A stretch of DNA of 64,000 bases from an uncultured Eubacteriales bacterium (GCA_902789795.1 CADAPM010000004.1:62001-126000); one strand, 5' to 3'. Counted from the first letter of the stretch, positions 17,612 to 26,494 are shown. Numbers and translations are program-made. Notes: generated from the sequence alone by a model not told the origin.

Positions 17612-17647
17612 TTGAAAAAGTACACAGCACCGGATACTGTCTGCTGA
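17612..17647 (+). CDS. Possible leader peptide MKKYTAPDTVC upstream of the GNAT gene
   Basis: An 11-codon frame opening with TTG, preceded by AAGGAG at eight bases, in the 183-base stretch between glmM and the acetyltransferase gene. Immediately after its stop comes a perfect 9-bp hairpin (17649-17657 with 17674-17682) and then the GNAT ribosome site. The order leader peptide, hairpin, gene is that of attenuation leaders of some antibiotic-resistance genes. Existence of the peptide is inferred only from this layout. Confidence 0.35.
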   Translation: MKKYTAPDTVC

Positions 17648-17648
17648 C

Positions 17649-17682
17649 CGGGAGGTCTGCAGGCAATGATCCGGACCTCCCG
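17649..17682 (+). promoter_or_regulatory. Leader hairpin before the GNAT gene
   Basis: CGGGAGGTC (17649-17657) pairs perfectly with GACCTCCCG (17674-17682), 16-base loop. No T run follows, so it is not a simple terminator. Confidence 0.5.
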
Positions 17683-17726
17683 CTGAAAGGCGATTGCAGT
17701 CAACAATTTTCGGGAGGAAATAAACA

Positions 17727-18353
17727 ATGAATAAAAATGACTACACCATTCGTCTGGAGAAGCAGGAAGACCGCCGCGCTGTCGAGAACCTGATCCGGGA
17801 GTCGTTCTGGAACGTTTACAGTCCCGGCTACCTGGAGCATTATGTGATGCATGTGCTCCGGGACGATCCGGCATTCATCCGGGAGCTCGATTTTGTGATG
17901 GAAAAGGACGGCCGCCTCATCGGGCAGAACATGTTCATGAAGACGGTCATTGAAGCCGATGACGGCCGCATGATCGACGTGCTGACCATGGGCCCCATCT
18001 GCATCACACCTGAGCTGAAACGCCATGGCTATGGCAAGATCCTGCTGGATCACTCCCTGGAGAAGGCGGCGGAGCTGGGTTTCGGCGCTGTCCTGTTTGA
18101 AGGCAATATCGGCTTCTACGGGAAGAGCGGCTTCAACTATGCCAGCCGGTTTGGGATCCGTTACCACGATCTGCCGGCGGATGCGGATGCGTCCTTCTTC
18201 CTCTGCAAAGAGCTGATCCCGGGTTATCTTGATGATGTGACGGGCGTCTACCAGACGCCCCTGGGCTATTATGTGGACGATGCGGAGGTCGAAGCCTTCG
18301 ACCGCACCTTCCCGCCCAAGGTCAAACTGAAGCTGCCGGGGCAGCTGTTCTAA
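17727..18353 (+). CDS. GNAT family N-acetyltransferase
   Basis: Acetyl-CoA dependent acyltransferase of the YhbS-like group, 208 aa. The GNAT core is visible: LGP-type motif MGPICITPELKRHGYGKILL (acetyl-CoA loop with RHGYGK) and a later EGNIGFYGKSGF strand-helix typical of motif B. The N-terminal helix pair (VENLIRESFWNVYSPGYLEHYVMHVL) probably shapes the acceptor site. GGGAGGAAAT lies upstream of the ATG. The acceptor is unknown; the leader structure upstream raises the possibility of an inducible detoxifying enzyme, without direct support. Confidence 0.85.
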   Translation: MNKNDYTIRLEKQEDRRAVENLIRESFWNVYSPGYLEHYVMHVLRDDPAFIRELDFVMEKDGRLIGQNMFMKTVIEADDGRMIDVLTMGPICITPELKRHGYGKILLDHSLEKAAELGFGAVLFEGNIGFYGKSGFNYASRFGIRYHDLPADADASFFLCKELIPGYLDDVTGVYQTPLGYYVDDAEVEAFDRTFPPKVKLKLPGQLF

Positions 18354-18368
18354 GCGAAAACAAAAAAG

Positions 18369-18665
18369 GGGCTGTTGCACAATAGGGTGAGCGCCCTCAT
18401 CCGTCAGGCTGACGCCTGACACCTTCCCCCCCATAAACGGGGGAAGGCTTTCACTTCGCGCCATGTTAAATCTTCTGAAAGTACAGCAACTTTTATGCTC
18501 TTTCGGCGGTAAATGAAAAGGCCTTCCCCCGATCTCGGGGGGCTCTGAACGCCCGGAGATCGGTCCGGTGGACCGATCTCAGTGAAGAGCGGGCCGGCAG
18601 GCCCAGGTGTGTGCTGAGCGAATGCGAAGCGGATGAGGGTTGTTCACCAGGTTGTGCAACAGCCC
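18369..18665. repeat. 297-bp element with nested inverted repeats (MITE-like)
   Basis: The ends are perfect 14-bp inverted repeats, GGGCTGTTGCACAA (18369-18382) and TTGTGCAACAGCCC (18652-18665). A second nested pair is CCCTCATCCG (18394-18403) and CGGATGAGGG (18630-18639). Inside are a hairpin CCTTCCCCC/GGGGGAAGG (about 18421-18447) and a perfect 11-bp stem GAGATCGGTCC/GGACCGATCTC (18556-18580). No gene is present. It fills the gap between the convergent GNAT and cca genes and could act as a transcription barrier. Confidence 0.75.
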
Positions 18666-18678
18666 TCTTTTCATATAC

Positions 18679-20001
18679 TCAAAGCTGCCGGGCTCTGTCC
18701 AGCAAAATGTCTCTGTCGTTGGGCACTTCATCCTTCAGTACCATCATCAGCAGCTGCTCCAGGGTCTCCCGGATATCGGGGCCCTGCAGGCCTAAGCTCA
18801 TCATGTCGTCGCCGTTCACGGCCAGGTCCTTCAGGCTCACACATTCGTGCTCCTGTACGGCCTGTTGATATCTCTCCAGGGCGGAGGGGATTGCGTCCAG
18901 CTCCTTCTGCACCTTGGGCAGGTAATGGCCCATCAGATCCGCGCGCCGGAGGCTCATCAGGGCCTCGAAGCGCTCGGGCCCCACCCGGTACATGAGCAGT
19001 TTGGCGGTGGCGGGGTTAACCTCGTCGTCGTGGTGCATGACCAGGGTGCAGGCATCCTTCAGGAAGGCGTTGGAGACCTTCAGGGACAGGAGTATGCGCT
19101 CCGCCAGCCGCGCGCCGACCTGCTGGTGCTGGGGATAGTGGTCATAGCCTTTGCGGTCGCGCATGCGGGTCTGGGGCTTGCCGCAGTCGTGCAGCAGGGC
19201 GCTCCAGCACAGCAGCGGCGTGCGGGGCTCAATGGCGTCCAGCACGTGCAGGGTGTGCTCCCACACGTCGTAGATATGGTACACGCTCTTCTGCGGGCAC
19301 ATGTACATGGGGAAGAGCTCCGGGATCACGGTAAAGAGCACGTCGTGGTACTCGGTGATCACCCGCATGGCGTGGCCGCCCTGCAGAACGCCGGTCAGCT
19401 CGGTAAAGATCCGCTCCCGACTGATGTTTTCGAGCCGCGGCGCAAGCTCGTGCATGGCGGCGGAGGTGGCGGGATCAAGCTCAAACCCCAGCCGCGACGC
19501 GAAACGCATCCCGCGCAGGATGCGCAGGGCATCCTCCTGAAAGCGCTTCTGCGGGTCGCCCACGGCGCGCAGGCAGCCCTTTTTCAGGTCCTCTGCGCCG
19601 CCGTGCAGGTCCACGAGGCCGGTCTTTTCAGACCAGGCCATGGCGTTGACGGTGAAATCCCGGCGCTCCAGATCGTCCGCCAGCCTGGTGCTGAAACGGA
19701 CCTCATCCGGATGCCGCCCGTCGGAGTAAGCGCCGTCGGCCCGGAAGGTGGTGATCTCGATCATCGTGCCGTCGATCACGGGGGAGACGGTGCCGTGCTT
19801 TTCCCCGTCCAGCACCAGATGACAGGAAGAAAAGACCCGCTTGATCTCCTCGGGCCGGGCGCTGGTGGTGATGTCATAGTCGTGGGGCGGGATGCCCATC
19901 AGGTTGTCACGGACGCAGCCGCCCACCAGATAGGCTTCATAGCCCGCCGCTTCCAGGGCATCCAGGGCATATTTTGCGGGTTTGGAAATGCTGAACTGCA
20001 T
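18679..20001 (-). CDS. cca: CCA tRNA nucleotidyltransferase
   Basis: Adds or repairs the 3' CCA of tRNAs, needed here because the tRNA-Pro gene at 40.5 kb does not encode CCA. The 440-aa protein has the class II polymerase motifs YLVGGCVRDNLMG and HDYDITTSA, the template motif RRDFTVNAMAW and RFQEDALRILRG, and a C-terminal HD domain (LLHDCGKPQ, DHYPQHQQVG). It is the last gene of a long leftward run and starts three bases after the thiI stop. Confidence 0.94.
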   Translation of the reverse strand: MQFSISKPAKYALDALEAAGYEAYLVGGCVRDNLMGIPPHDYDITTSARPEEIKRVFSSCHLVLDGEKHGTVSPVIDGTMIEITTFRADGAYSDGRHPDEVRFSTRLADDLERRDFTVNAMAWSEKTGLVDLHGGAEDLKKGCLRAVGDPQKRFQEDALRILRGMRFASRLGFELDPATSAAMHELAPRLENISRERIFTELTGVLQGGHAMRVITEYHDVLFTVIPELFPMYMCPQKSVYHIYDVWEHTLHVLDAIEPRTPLLCWSALLHDCGKPQTRMRDRKGYDHYPQHQQVGARLAERILLSLKVSNAFLKDACTLVMHHDDEVNPATAKLLMYRVGPERFEALMSLRRADLMGHYLPKVQKELDAIPSALERYQQAVQEHECVSLKDLAVNGDDMMSLGLQGPDIRETLEQLLMMVLKDEVPNDRDILLDRARQL

Positions 20002-20003
20002 GC

Positions 20004-21161
20004 TTACTCCTGCTCAGGCAGCGTGATGACTTCCGTGGCCGCCAGCGCTTCCTCGATCAGGCGCTCGCCGTCCAGCGCGTTTTCGCCCTGGAGGATCTTT
20101 TCCAGCTTCGGGTGCGTGGCCGGATGCCGCGGGGTGAAGACGGTGCAGCAGTCCTCATAGGGGAGGCAGGACGTCTCGTAGGTGCCGATCTTCTCCGCGT
20201 AGCGGATGATGTCGATCTTGTCAAAGCCGATGAGGGGGCGGAAGACGGGCATCTCCACCACCTGGTTGGTCATGTTGAGGGCCGTCATGGTCTGGCTGGC
20301 CACCTGGCCGATGCTCTCGCCGGTGATGAGGGCTTCCGCGCCTTCCTGCCGGGCGATCCGCTCCGCGATGCGCATCATGAAGCGACGCATGATCAGGGTC
20401 GTATAGTCCTCGGGGCACTTTTCATGGATCTGCAGCTGGATGTCGGTGAAGGGCACCACATGCACCCGCATGCCGCAGCTGCTCTCGCTCAGGATGCGCG
20501 CCAGGTCGATGACCTTCTCTTTCGCGCGCTCGCTGGTGTAGGGGAAGGACCAGAAGTGCACCGCGCACAGCTCCACGCCGCGCTTGGCGATCATGTAGCC
20601 CGCCACGGGGCTGTCGATGCCGCCGGAAAGCAGCAGCGCGGCCTTGCCGCCGGTGCCCACGGGCATGCCGCCCGCGCCGGGGATCACGCGCACGTACAGG
20701 TAGGCCTGGTCGCGGATCTCCACGCTCATCACGTGGTCCGGATGGTGCACGTCCACGGTGAGGCCGGGGCAGTGCTCCAGGATATAGCCGCCCACTTCCA
20801 CGTTGATCTGGGGGCTGTCCATCGGATAGCGCTTGTCGGAGCGCCGGGCCTCGACCTTGAAGCTGCCGGTCAGGCCGTCCATCAGCTTCGCGGCCTGGGC
20901 GCAGATCTCGTTAAAATCCGCCTTGTCCAGGCGCACGGCGGGGCAGACGGAGTGCACGCCGAATACCTTGGTCACCCGGCGGATGCATTCCTCCATGTCC
21001 GTGACTTCGCCCACAAAGACGCGGGCGTCCTTGAGCCAGACCCTGCCGCCCAATGGGCCGACCGCTTCGCGCACGCGGCTCACCAGGGCTTTCAGGAAAT
21101 AGGGCCGGTTCAGGCCCTTCAGATAGATCTCTCCGTAACGTACCAGCAGCAGTTGTTCCAT
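20004..21161 (-). CDS. thiI: tRNA uracil 4-sulfurtransferase ThiI
   Basis: Adenylates U8 of tRNA and inserts sulfur to make 4-thiouridine. The 385-aa protein has an N-terminal ferredoxin-like and THUMP region (to about 165) and the PP-loop LLLSGGIDSPVAGYM. It lacks the C-terminal rhodanese domain of the E. coli enzyme, as in Bacillus, where a dedicated cysteine desulfurase hands over sulfur. Such a desulfurase gene is 11 bases upstream, so the two form a functional pair. Confidence 0.95.
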   Translation of the reverse strand: MEQLLLVRYGEIYLKGLNRPYFLKALVSRVREAVGPLGGRVWLKDARVFVGEVTDMEECIRRVTKVFGVHSVCPAVRLDKADFNEICAQAAKLMDGLTGSFKVEARRSDKRYPMDSPQINVEVGGYILEHCPGLTVDVHHPDHVMSVEIRDQAYLYVRVIPGAGGMPVGTGGKAALLLSGGIDSPVAGYMIAKRGVELCAVHFWSFPYTSERAKEKVIDLARILSESSCGMRVHVVPFTDIQLQIHEKCPEDYTTLIMRRFMMRIAERIARQEGAEALITGESIGQVASQTMTALNMTNQVVEMPVFRPLIGFDKIDIIRYAEKIGTYETSCLPYEDCCTVFTPRHPATHPKLEKILQGENALDGERLIEEALAATEVITLPEQE

Positions 21162-21172
21162 GGGTTTCCTTC

Positions 21173-22309
21173 CTATCGGCGTGTGTATTTCTTGAGCAGT
21201 TCGTAGTGCCTGGCGGCAATGGCCGCAGCCTTCCGCATCTCTTCTTCCGTGTTATAGGGGCAGAGGGAGAAGCGCAGCGCGCTCTCCGCCCGGAGGCCGG
21301 AAAGACCGATGGCGCGCAGCACGCGGGAGACCTTCTGCTTGTGGCTGGAGCAGGCGGAGCCGATGCCCACATAGACCTGGTCGCCCGCCAGGGCGTACAG
21401 CATGGTCTCGCTGCGCACCGGCGGCAGGGAGACGTTCAGGATGTGCGGCGCGCTCCATTCGCCGGCCGGGTCCGGGCCGTTGTATACGGCGTCCGGGATC
21501 GCGGCCTTCAGTTCGTCATACAGCAGGCATTTCAGCTTCCGGAGGTCCGCGTCCTTGGGCCAGGCGTTGATGGCCGCGCGCAGGGCTGCGATGCCGGGGG
21601 TGTTCTCGGTGCCGGAGCGCAGGGTCTTCTCCTGGCCGCCGCCGATCTGCCGCGGGCTCAGCCTGAGGCGGGTGCGGAAGACCAGGGCGCCGATGCCCTT
21701 GGGCGCGTGGATCTTGTGCCCGGAGAGGGCATAGCTGTCCGCGCCGCTGCGGCGCAGGGAAAAGGGCACGCGCATGAAGCCCTGGACGCCGTCCACGTGC
21801 AGTACCGCTTCCGGGCAGAGCCGGTCGCGCAGGTGGGCGGCTGCCTCGATGGGCATGACCGCGCCGGTCTCGTTGTTGACCTGCATCACGCAGATCAGCT
21901 TCGTGTCCGGGGTCATCAGTTCTTCCAGCTTGTCCAGCCGGATGCGGCCGTCGGAGCCTAAGGGGATCTCCTCGGCGGTCAGGTTTTTCAGGTGCTCGCA
22001 GGCCTCCCGCACGGCGGGATGCTCGCCTGCGGAGTACAGGACCTTTCCGCCCCGCAGGTGCTCGGTGCCGCCCAGGATCGCCAGGTTGTCCGCCTCGGTG
22101 CCGCCGGAGGTGAAGACCACCCGGGCATCGCCCGGCGCGTCCAGCTCGCGCAGGATCGCGTCGCGGCAGGCGTTCATTTCCTTCTCCACGGCCATGGAGG
22201 GCATATAGAGGGCGGAAGGGTTATAGAACCCTTCCGTCATGCAGTGGACCGCGGCCTCTACGGCGTCGCCGCAGACCCGGGTCGTCGCGCTGTTGTCCAG
22301 ATAGATCAT
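21173..22309 (-). CDS. Cysteine desulfurase (IscS/NifS-like), ThiI partner
   Basis: PLP enzyme that takes sulfur from cysteine onto an active-site cysteine. The 378-aa protein begins IYLDNSATT, has the PLP lysine in SGHKIHAPKG, GQEKTLRSGTEN and the mobile cysteine loop GSACSSHKQ. Its position directly before thiI, like NifZ-ThiI in Bacillus, suggests it serves tRNA thiolation rather than general Fe-S assembly. The stop codon is TAG (21173-21175), one of only two TAG stops I find among chromosomal genes of the window. Confidence 0.93.
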   Translation of the reverse strand: MIYLDNSATTRVCGDAVEAAVHCMTEGFYNPSALYMPSMAVEKEMNACRDAILRELDAPGDARVVFTSGGTEADNLAILGGTEHLRGGKVLYSAGEHPAVREACEHLKNLTAEEIPLGSDGRIRLDKLEELMTPDTKLICVMQVNNETGAVMPIEAAAHLRDRLCPEAVLHVDGVQGFMRVPFSLRRSGADSYALSGHKIHAPKGIGALVFRTRLRLSPRQIGGGQEKTLRSGTENTPGIAALRAAINAWPKDADLRKLKCLLYDELKAAIPDAVYNGPDPAGEWSAPHILNVSLPPVRSETMLYALAGDQVYVGIGSACSSHKQKVSRVLRAIGLSGLRAESALRFSLCPYNTEEEMRKAAAIAARHYELLKKYTRR

Positions 22310-22310
22310 G

Positions 22311-22865
22311 TCAGTTCACTTGATACGCGCCCTGGGGCACCGCGCCGCGGATCAGGCGCTCCATCTCCTCGTTGGGTTCCATGATGATGATGCGCTTCAT
22401 GTTCTCTTTTTCAAAATAGATGTAGAACAGGTCGGCCTCCCGGTTCGCGAACCAGTTGGAGCGCTTGAGCCCGGGCAGGTTGATATAGCGGTTGAAGGAG
22501 CCGGAGGCTACCTTGCCACAGGCTTTGATATTTTTCAGGTTCATGGTGCCCAGCGCCTTGCGCTTCACGTTATTGTACACCGCGGCGAAATCGAGGGTGC
22601 CGTTGGTGAAGGTGTACTCGTATTCAGTGCGCAGGCGGTCCTTGAACAGGAAGATCAGCACGGCGGCGCCGATAAAGATGAGGGTGGCCACGATCTGCAC
22701 GATGCCGGCGGTGACGCTCTCGGAGAACGCGTAGGTGATCTGGGTAAAGAGCAGCAGGCCGTAGAGGCCGGTGATCACCATCACCGCCCAGGCGAAAGCG
22801 ATGCTCAGGGACTGGATGCCGCTGTTGCGCTTGCTGGCCACCTGCTCAAGAAATTGATCCATCAT
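22311..22865 (-). CDS. Small membrane protein resembling DUF6106
   Basis: A 184-aa protein with two close membrane segments (about 22-44 and 54-76) and a cytosolic part with EYEYTFTNGTLDFAAVYNNVKRK and the LKNIKACGKV and FYIYFEKEN stretches, as I recall for DUF6106 proteins of Clostridia. No catalytic motif is visible and the function is unknown. It lies one base upstream of the cysteine desulfurase gene, within the long operon. Confidence 0.65.
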   Translation of the reverse strand: MMDQFLEQVASKRNSGIQSLSIAFAWAVMVITGLYGLLLFTQITYAFSESVTAGIVQIVATLIFIGAAVLIFLFKDRLRTEYEYTFTNGTLDFAAVYNNVKRKALGTMNLKNIKACGKVASGSFNRYINLPGLKRSNWFANREADLFYIYFEKENMKRIIIMEPNEEMERLIRGAVPQGAYQVN

Positions 22866-22877
22866 AGGGGAGCCTCC

Positions 22878-23327
22878 TTATAAATAGAAGATCAGGATCG
22901 CGATCACGCCGATCAGCGCGCCGCCCAGGACTTCGATGGGGGAGTGGCCGACCAGCTCCTTGAGCCGCTCGTCGGTCAGGGGCTTGCCTTCCACGAACAG
23001 CTCGTTCAGGATCTGGTTGATCATGGCGCCCTGCTTGCCGGTCTCGTACCGGACGCCCATGGCGTCGTAAATGACAATGACCATCAGCGCAAAGGCGACC
23101 GCGAAGACGGAGGTGTTGAAGCCCTCCGACAGGCCGACGGCGATGGCCAGCGCCAGGGTCAGCGAGGTGTGGGAGCTGGGCATGCCGCCGGAGCCCCAGA
23201 GACGCCGCCAGTTGATGGTCTTCTCGATGAAAGAATAGAGGCAGAACTTGATCACCTGGGCCATCAGCCAGGCGACGGCTGCGCAGACCAGGGGTTTATT
23301 TGCGCCGAGCGCTTCCAGCAGATTCAA
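22878..23327 (-). CDS. Divergent PAP2 family membrane protein (DUF212, YuiD-like)
   Basis: A 149-aa membrane protein with the family motifs GSGGMPSSHTSL, YDAMGVRYETGKQ and the end motif VGHSPIEVLGGALIG, in the expected order. The family is a distant relative of PAP2 phosphatases and acid phosphatase/vanadium haloperoxidase proteins. A role on a lipid phosphate is plausible, and the prenyl diphosphate synthase gene is next to it, but no substrate is known. Confidence 0.88.
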   Translation of the reverse strand: MNLLEALGANKPLVCAAVAWLMAQVIKFCLYSFIEKTINWRRLWGSGGMPSSHTSLTLALAIAVGLSEGFNTSVFAVAFALMVIVIYDAMGVRYETGKQGAMINQILNELFVEGKPLTDERLKELVGHSPIEVLGGALIGVIAILIFYL

Positions 23328-23341
23328 TCCGCTCTCTCCTT

Positions 23342-24208
23342 TCAGTGGATCCGGTGCAGCGCCCGCAGCGCTGTCTCCCGCAGGAAGCCGGCCTTCTCCC
23401 CGAAGGGAGCCAGGGCTTCCGCGGCCTGATCCGTCCAGTATTTTGCGTCTTTCGCAGCCTGCTCCTCGCCCACGGCTTTGGGCCAGGTCAGTTTATCCTC
23501 CGCCAGGTCTTTCCCGGGCGTCTTGCCCAGCGCGGCTGCGTCGCTGTGCAGGTCCAGCAGGTCGTCGATGATCTGGAAAGCCCGTCCCAGGCCCAGGGCA
23601 TAGGCGGATCCCGCCTGCAGCTGCTCCTCGGATGCGCCGGCCAGGATCAGTCCCGCCTCCACCGCGGCCTGAAAGAGGGCGGCGGTCTTTCCGGTCTGCA
23701 TGCGCTCGATCAGGTCCCGGTCCATAGGCTTGCCCGTAAAGGCGATGTCCAGGCACTGCCCGCCCACCATGCCGTGGGCTCCCGCGTACCGGGAGATCGT
23801 GTGCGCGGCTTCCAGCGCCCGGGGGTGCCTGCTTTCCAGCATGGTCTCATGGGCCAGGTTCAAAAGCCCGTCTCCGGCCAGGATCGCCATGGCCTCGCCA
23901 TAGGCGACGTGGCAGGTGGGCTGGCCCCGGCGCAGCACGTCATTGTCCATGGCGGGCAGGTCGTCATGCACCAGGGAGTAGGCGTGGATCATTTCCATGG
24001 CCGCGGCAAAGGGCATCACGCGCTCGTCCGCGGGCGCGAGCATGTCATGGGCTTTGAGCAGCAGCATGGGCCGCAGGCGCTTGCCGGGGCTCAGCAGGGC
24101 ATAGCGCATGGCGCTCTGCAGAGGCTCCGGGATCGTATCCGGGACCGCGCTTCTGAGGGCTTCTTCCACCCGCGCCTGACATTCCGCGGCTTCGGCTTCG
24201 TAATTCAC
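23342..24208 (-). CDS. ispA: Polyprenyl synthetase (farnesyl/geranyl diphosphate synthase)
   Basis: Condenses IPP with allylic diphosphates. The 288-aa protein has the first aspartate-rich motif DDLPAMDNDVLRRG, GQCLDI, and the second motif QIIDDLLD, with KTAALFQAAVEAG between. The two residues between the aspartates of the first motif and the length fit the short-chain bacterial FPP synthase group. Overlaps xseB by 4 bases, as in many Clostridia and Bacilli. Confidence 0.93.
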   Translation of the reverse strand: MNYEAEAAECQARVEEALRSAVPDTIPEPLQSAMRYALLSPGKRLRPMLLLKAHDMLAPADERVMPFAAAMEMIHAYSLVHDDLPAMDNDVLRRGQPTCHVAYGEAMAILAGDGLLNLAHETMLESRHPRALEAAHTISRYAGAHGMVGGQCLDIAFTGKPMDRDLIERMQTGKTAALFQAAVEAGLILAGASEEQLQAGSAYALGLGRAFQIIDDLLDLHSDAAALGKTPGKDLAEDKLTWPKAVGEEQAAKDAKYWTDQAAEALAPFGEKAGFLRETALRALHRIH

Positions 24209-24423
24209 GGCGCGTCCTCCATCACGGTCAGGCCTGTATCCGTCAGCTCCAGCATGCGCTTTTCCGCCGTATCCAGCTCCTGGGTCAGGCTGCGGTGCAG
24301 CTTCATCCCCTGCTCGTACAGTTTCAGCGTCTCCTCCAGAGAGAGCTGGCCTTCTTCCATCCGGCGGATGATCTCTTCGAGCTCCGTGAGCCGCGTGTCA
24401 AAGGTCTTTTTAGCTGCCGCCAA
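24205..24423 (-). CDS. xseB: Exodeoxyribonuclease VII small subunit
   Basis: A 72-aa helical protein (FDTRLTELEEIIRRMEEG, LEETLKLYEQGMKL) that joins XseA in the single-strand exonuclease VII complex. It starts at TTG (24421-24423) with AGGAGG eight bases upstream. The gene overlaps xseA by 14 bases, implying translational coupling. Confidence 0.94.
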   Translation of the reverse strand: MAAAKKTFDTRLTELEEIIRRMEEGQLSLEETLKLYEQGMKLHRSLTQELDTAEKRMLELTDTGLTVMEDAP

Positions 24424-25624
24424 AGGGATCTCCTCCTTCTTGAGATAGGGTGCGGACCCGGGCCGTGCCGTCCTGGAACATGAGCTCCATCGTGTCCGGC
24501 AGCCCGGAAACGCGGGTGACGGGATGGCCCTTCAGGTCCCGCGCGATCACATAGCCCCGCTTGAGCACGGCCTGGGGGCCCAGGGCTTCCAGCCTCGCCA
24601 GCTGCCGGCTGACCAGGGCCGACTGTTCTTTGAGGCTGGCCTGGGCGGCTGCGTTCAGGCGGGAGATGAGCAATGCCTCCCGGCTGCGGCGGTCCTGAAG
24701 CTGTGCCGCCGGGTGCAGGCGCGCCAGCCGCGTTTCCGCCTGGGAAAGGGCGGTCCTGCGCTCGTTCAGCGCGTCATGGCCGGCCTTCACCGTCCGCGCC
24801 CGCAGGGACAAGAGCTGGTCTTCCAGCTGGCTGCGCTCGGGCACGGCCAGCTCTGCCGCGGCACTGGGGGTCGCGGCGCGCACGTCCGCCGCAAAGTCTG
24901 ACAGGGTCACGTCCGTCTCATGGCCCACCGCCGAGATCACCGGCACCGGGCAGGCCGCGATGGCGCGGACCACGACTTCTTCATTGAAGGCCCACAGGTC
25001 TTCCAGGGATCCGCCGCCGCGGCCGATGATCAGCACGTCGATGCCGGGGATGGCAGCGATGTCCCGGATGCCCTGAGCGATATCCTCCGCCGCTCCGATG
25101 CCCTGCACCTGGGCGGGGCGCAGCACCAGCTGCACGCCCGGGTTGCGTCGTCCGGCCACCCGCGCGATATCGTGGATCACCGCGCCGGTGCGGGCGGTGA
25201 CGATGCCGATCATGCCGGGCAGCAGGGGCAGCGGGCGCTTGCGGCCCGCGTCGAACAGGCCTTCGGCCATCAGGCGGCGCTTCAATTCTTCAAAGCGCTG
25301 ATAGAGCGCGCCGAGCCCGTCGGGGGACATGCCCGCGGCATAAAACTGGTAGCTGCCCGAGGCTGTGTACAGAGATACGCTGCCTCTCAGCTCCACGCGC
25401 ATGCCGTCGGCGGGGGTAAAGGTCAGGCGGGAAGCGTCCTGCCGGAACATGACGCACTGGATGCGCGCCTGTTCATCCTTGAGGGAAAAATACAGGTGTC
25501 CGGACACGTGGCGCTTGAAGTTGCTGATCTCGCCCCTGAGCTTCAGGTCCTTGAGCATGGGGTCGCCCGCCAGGGAGCGCCGCACGTACTCGTTCAGGTC
25601 CGAGACGGTCAGGGACCAGCTCAT
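24410..25624 (-). CDS. xseA: Exodeoxyribonuclease VII large subunit
   Basis: Catalytic subunit of exonuclease VII, degrading single-stranded DNA from both ends. The 404-aa protein has the N-terminal OB fold (LRGEISNFKRHVSGHLYFSLKD), the nuclease core with ARTGAVIHDIARV, RGGGSLEDLWAFNEE and SAVGHETDVTLSDFAAD, and a coiled-coil tail where XseB binds. It overlaps folD by 4 bases. Confidence 0.96.
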   Translation of the reverse strand: MSWSLTVSDLNEYVRRSLAGDPMLKDLKLRGEISNFKRHVSGHLYFSLKDEQARIQCVMFRQDASRLTFTPADGMRVELRGSVSLYTASGSYQFYAAGMSPDGLGALYQRFEELKRRLMAEGLFDAGRKRPLPLLPGMIGIVTARTGAVIHDIARVAGRRNPGVQLVLRPAQVQGIGAAEDIAQGIRDIAAIPGIDVLIIGRGGGSLEDLWAFNEEVVVRAIAACPVPVISAVGHETDVTLSDFAADVRAATPSAAAELAVPERSQLEDQLLSLRARTVKAGHDALNERRTALSQAETRLARLHPAAQLQDRRSREALLISRLNAAAQASLKEQSALVSRQLARLEALGPQAVLKRGYVIARDLKGHPVTRVSGLPDTMELMFQDGTARVRTLSQEGGDPFGGS

Positions 25625-26466
25625 GCGTGGTTGGTCTCCGCCAGGCTGACCACGTTGTCCATCAGCATGGCCACGGTCATCAGGCCGACGCCGCCGGGCA
25701 CCGGGCTGATGTAGCCCGCGACCTTGGAGACGTTCTCAAAGTCCACGTCGCCCACCAGGCGTCCATTGACGCGGTTGATGCCCACGTCCACCACGGCGGC
25801 GCCGGGCTTGACCATGTCCTCGGTGATGAGGTGGGGCTTGCCCACCGCGGCCACCAGGATGTCCGCCTGGAGCGTCTGGGCCTTGAGGTCCGGCGTGTGG
25901 GAATGGCAGAGGGTGATGGTGGCGTTCTCCTGCATGAGCATCAGCGCCGCGGGTTTGCCCACGATGTTGCTGCGGCCCACGACCACCGCGTGCGCGCCGT
26001 CGATCTTGATGCCCGCCTGCTTGAGCATGAACAGGATCCCCTTGGGCGTGCAGGGCTGTACCCCGTCCAGGGAGAGCATCAGCCGCCCGGCGTTCAGGGC
26101 GTGGAAGCCGTCCACGTCCTTCTCCGGCGCGATGCAGGACAGGGCGTGCTGCTCGTCCAGATGGCTGGGCAGGGGCAGCTGCAGCAGGATGCCGTCGATG
26201 CGCTCATCCCGGTTCAGCAGGTCGATCTGCTTTTCCAGCTCGGCCTGGGTCGTATCGGCAGCCAGGATCAGCGTGCGGGAGTAGATGCCCACCCGGTCAC
26301 AGGCGCGGCCCTTGCTGCGCACATAGGTCTGGCTGGCCGGGTCTTCGCCCACCAGGATCACCGCCAGGCCCGGGGTGATCCCACGCTTTTTCAGGTCCTT
26401 GACCTTTTCAGCCACGCTGTCCAGGGCCATATCCGCATAGACGTGTCCATCGAGAATGACTGCCAT
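25621..26466 (-). CDS. folD: Bifunctional methylenetetrahydrofolate dehydrogenase/methenyl-THF cyclohydrolase
   Basis: One-carbon enzyme interconverting methylene-, methenyl- and 10-formyl-THF. The 281-aa protein has YVRSKGRACDRVGI with the catalytic lysine, LLQLPLPSHLDEQ, DVDGFHALNAGRL, the NAD(P) motif VVGRSNIVGKPAA and the closing PVPGGVGLMT. It is in a leftward operon with the exonuclease VII genes, a common clostridial arrangement. Confidence 0.97.
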   Translation of the reverse strand: MAVILDGHVYADMALDSVAEKVKDLKKRGITPGLAVILVGEDPASQTYVRSKGRACDRVGIYSRTLILAADTTQAELEKQIDLLNRDERIDGILLQLPLPSHLDEQHALSCIAPEKDVDGFHALNAGRLMLSLDGVQPCTPKGILFMLKQAGIKIDGAHAVVVGRSNIVGKPAALMLMQENATITLCHSHTPDLKAQTLQADILVAAVGKPHLITEDMVKPGAAVVDVGINRVNGRLVGDVDFENVSKVAGYISPVPGGVGLMTVAMLMDNVVSLAETNHA

Positions 26467-26494
26467 GACGATCCATCCTTTCTTATACCGGCGA

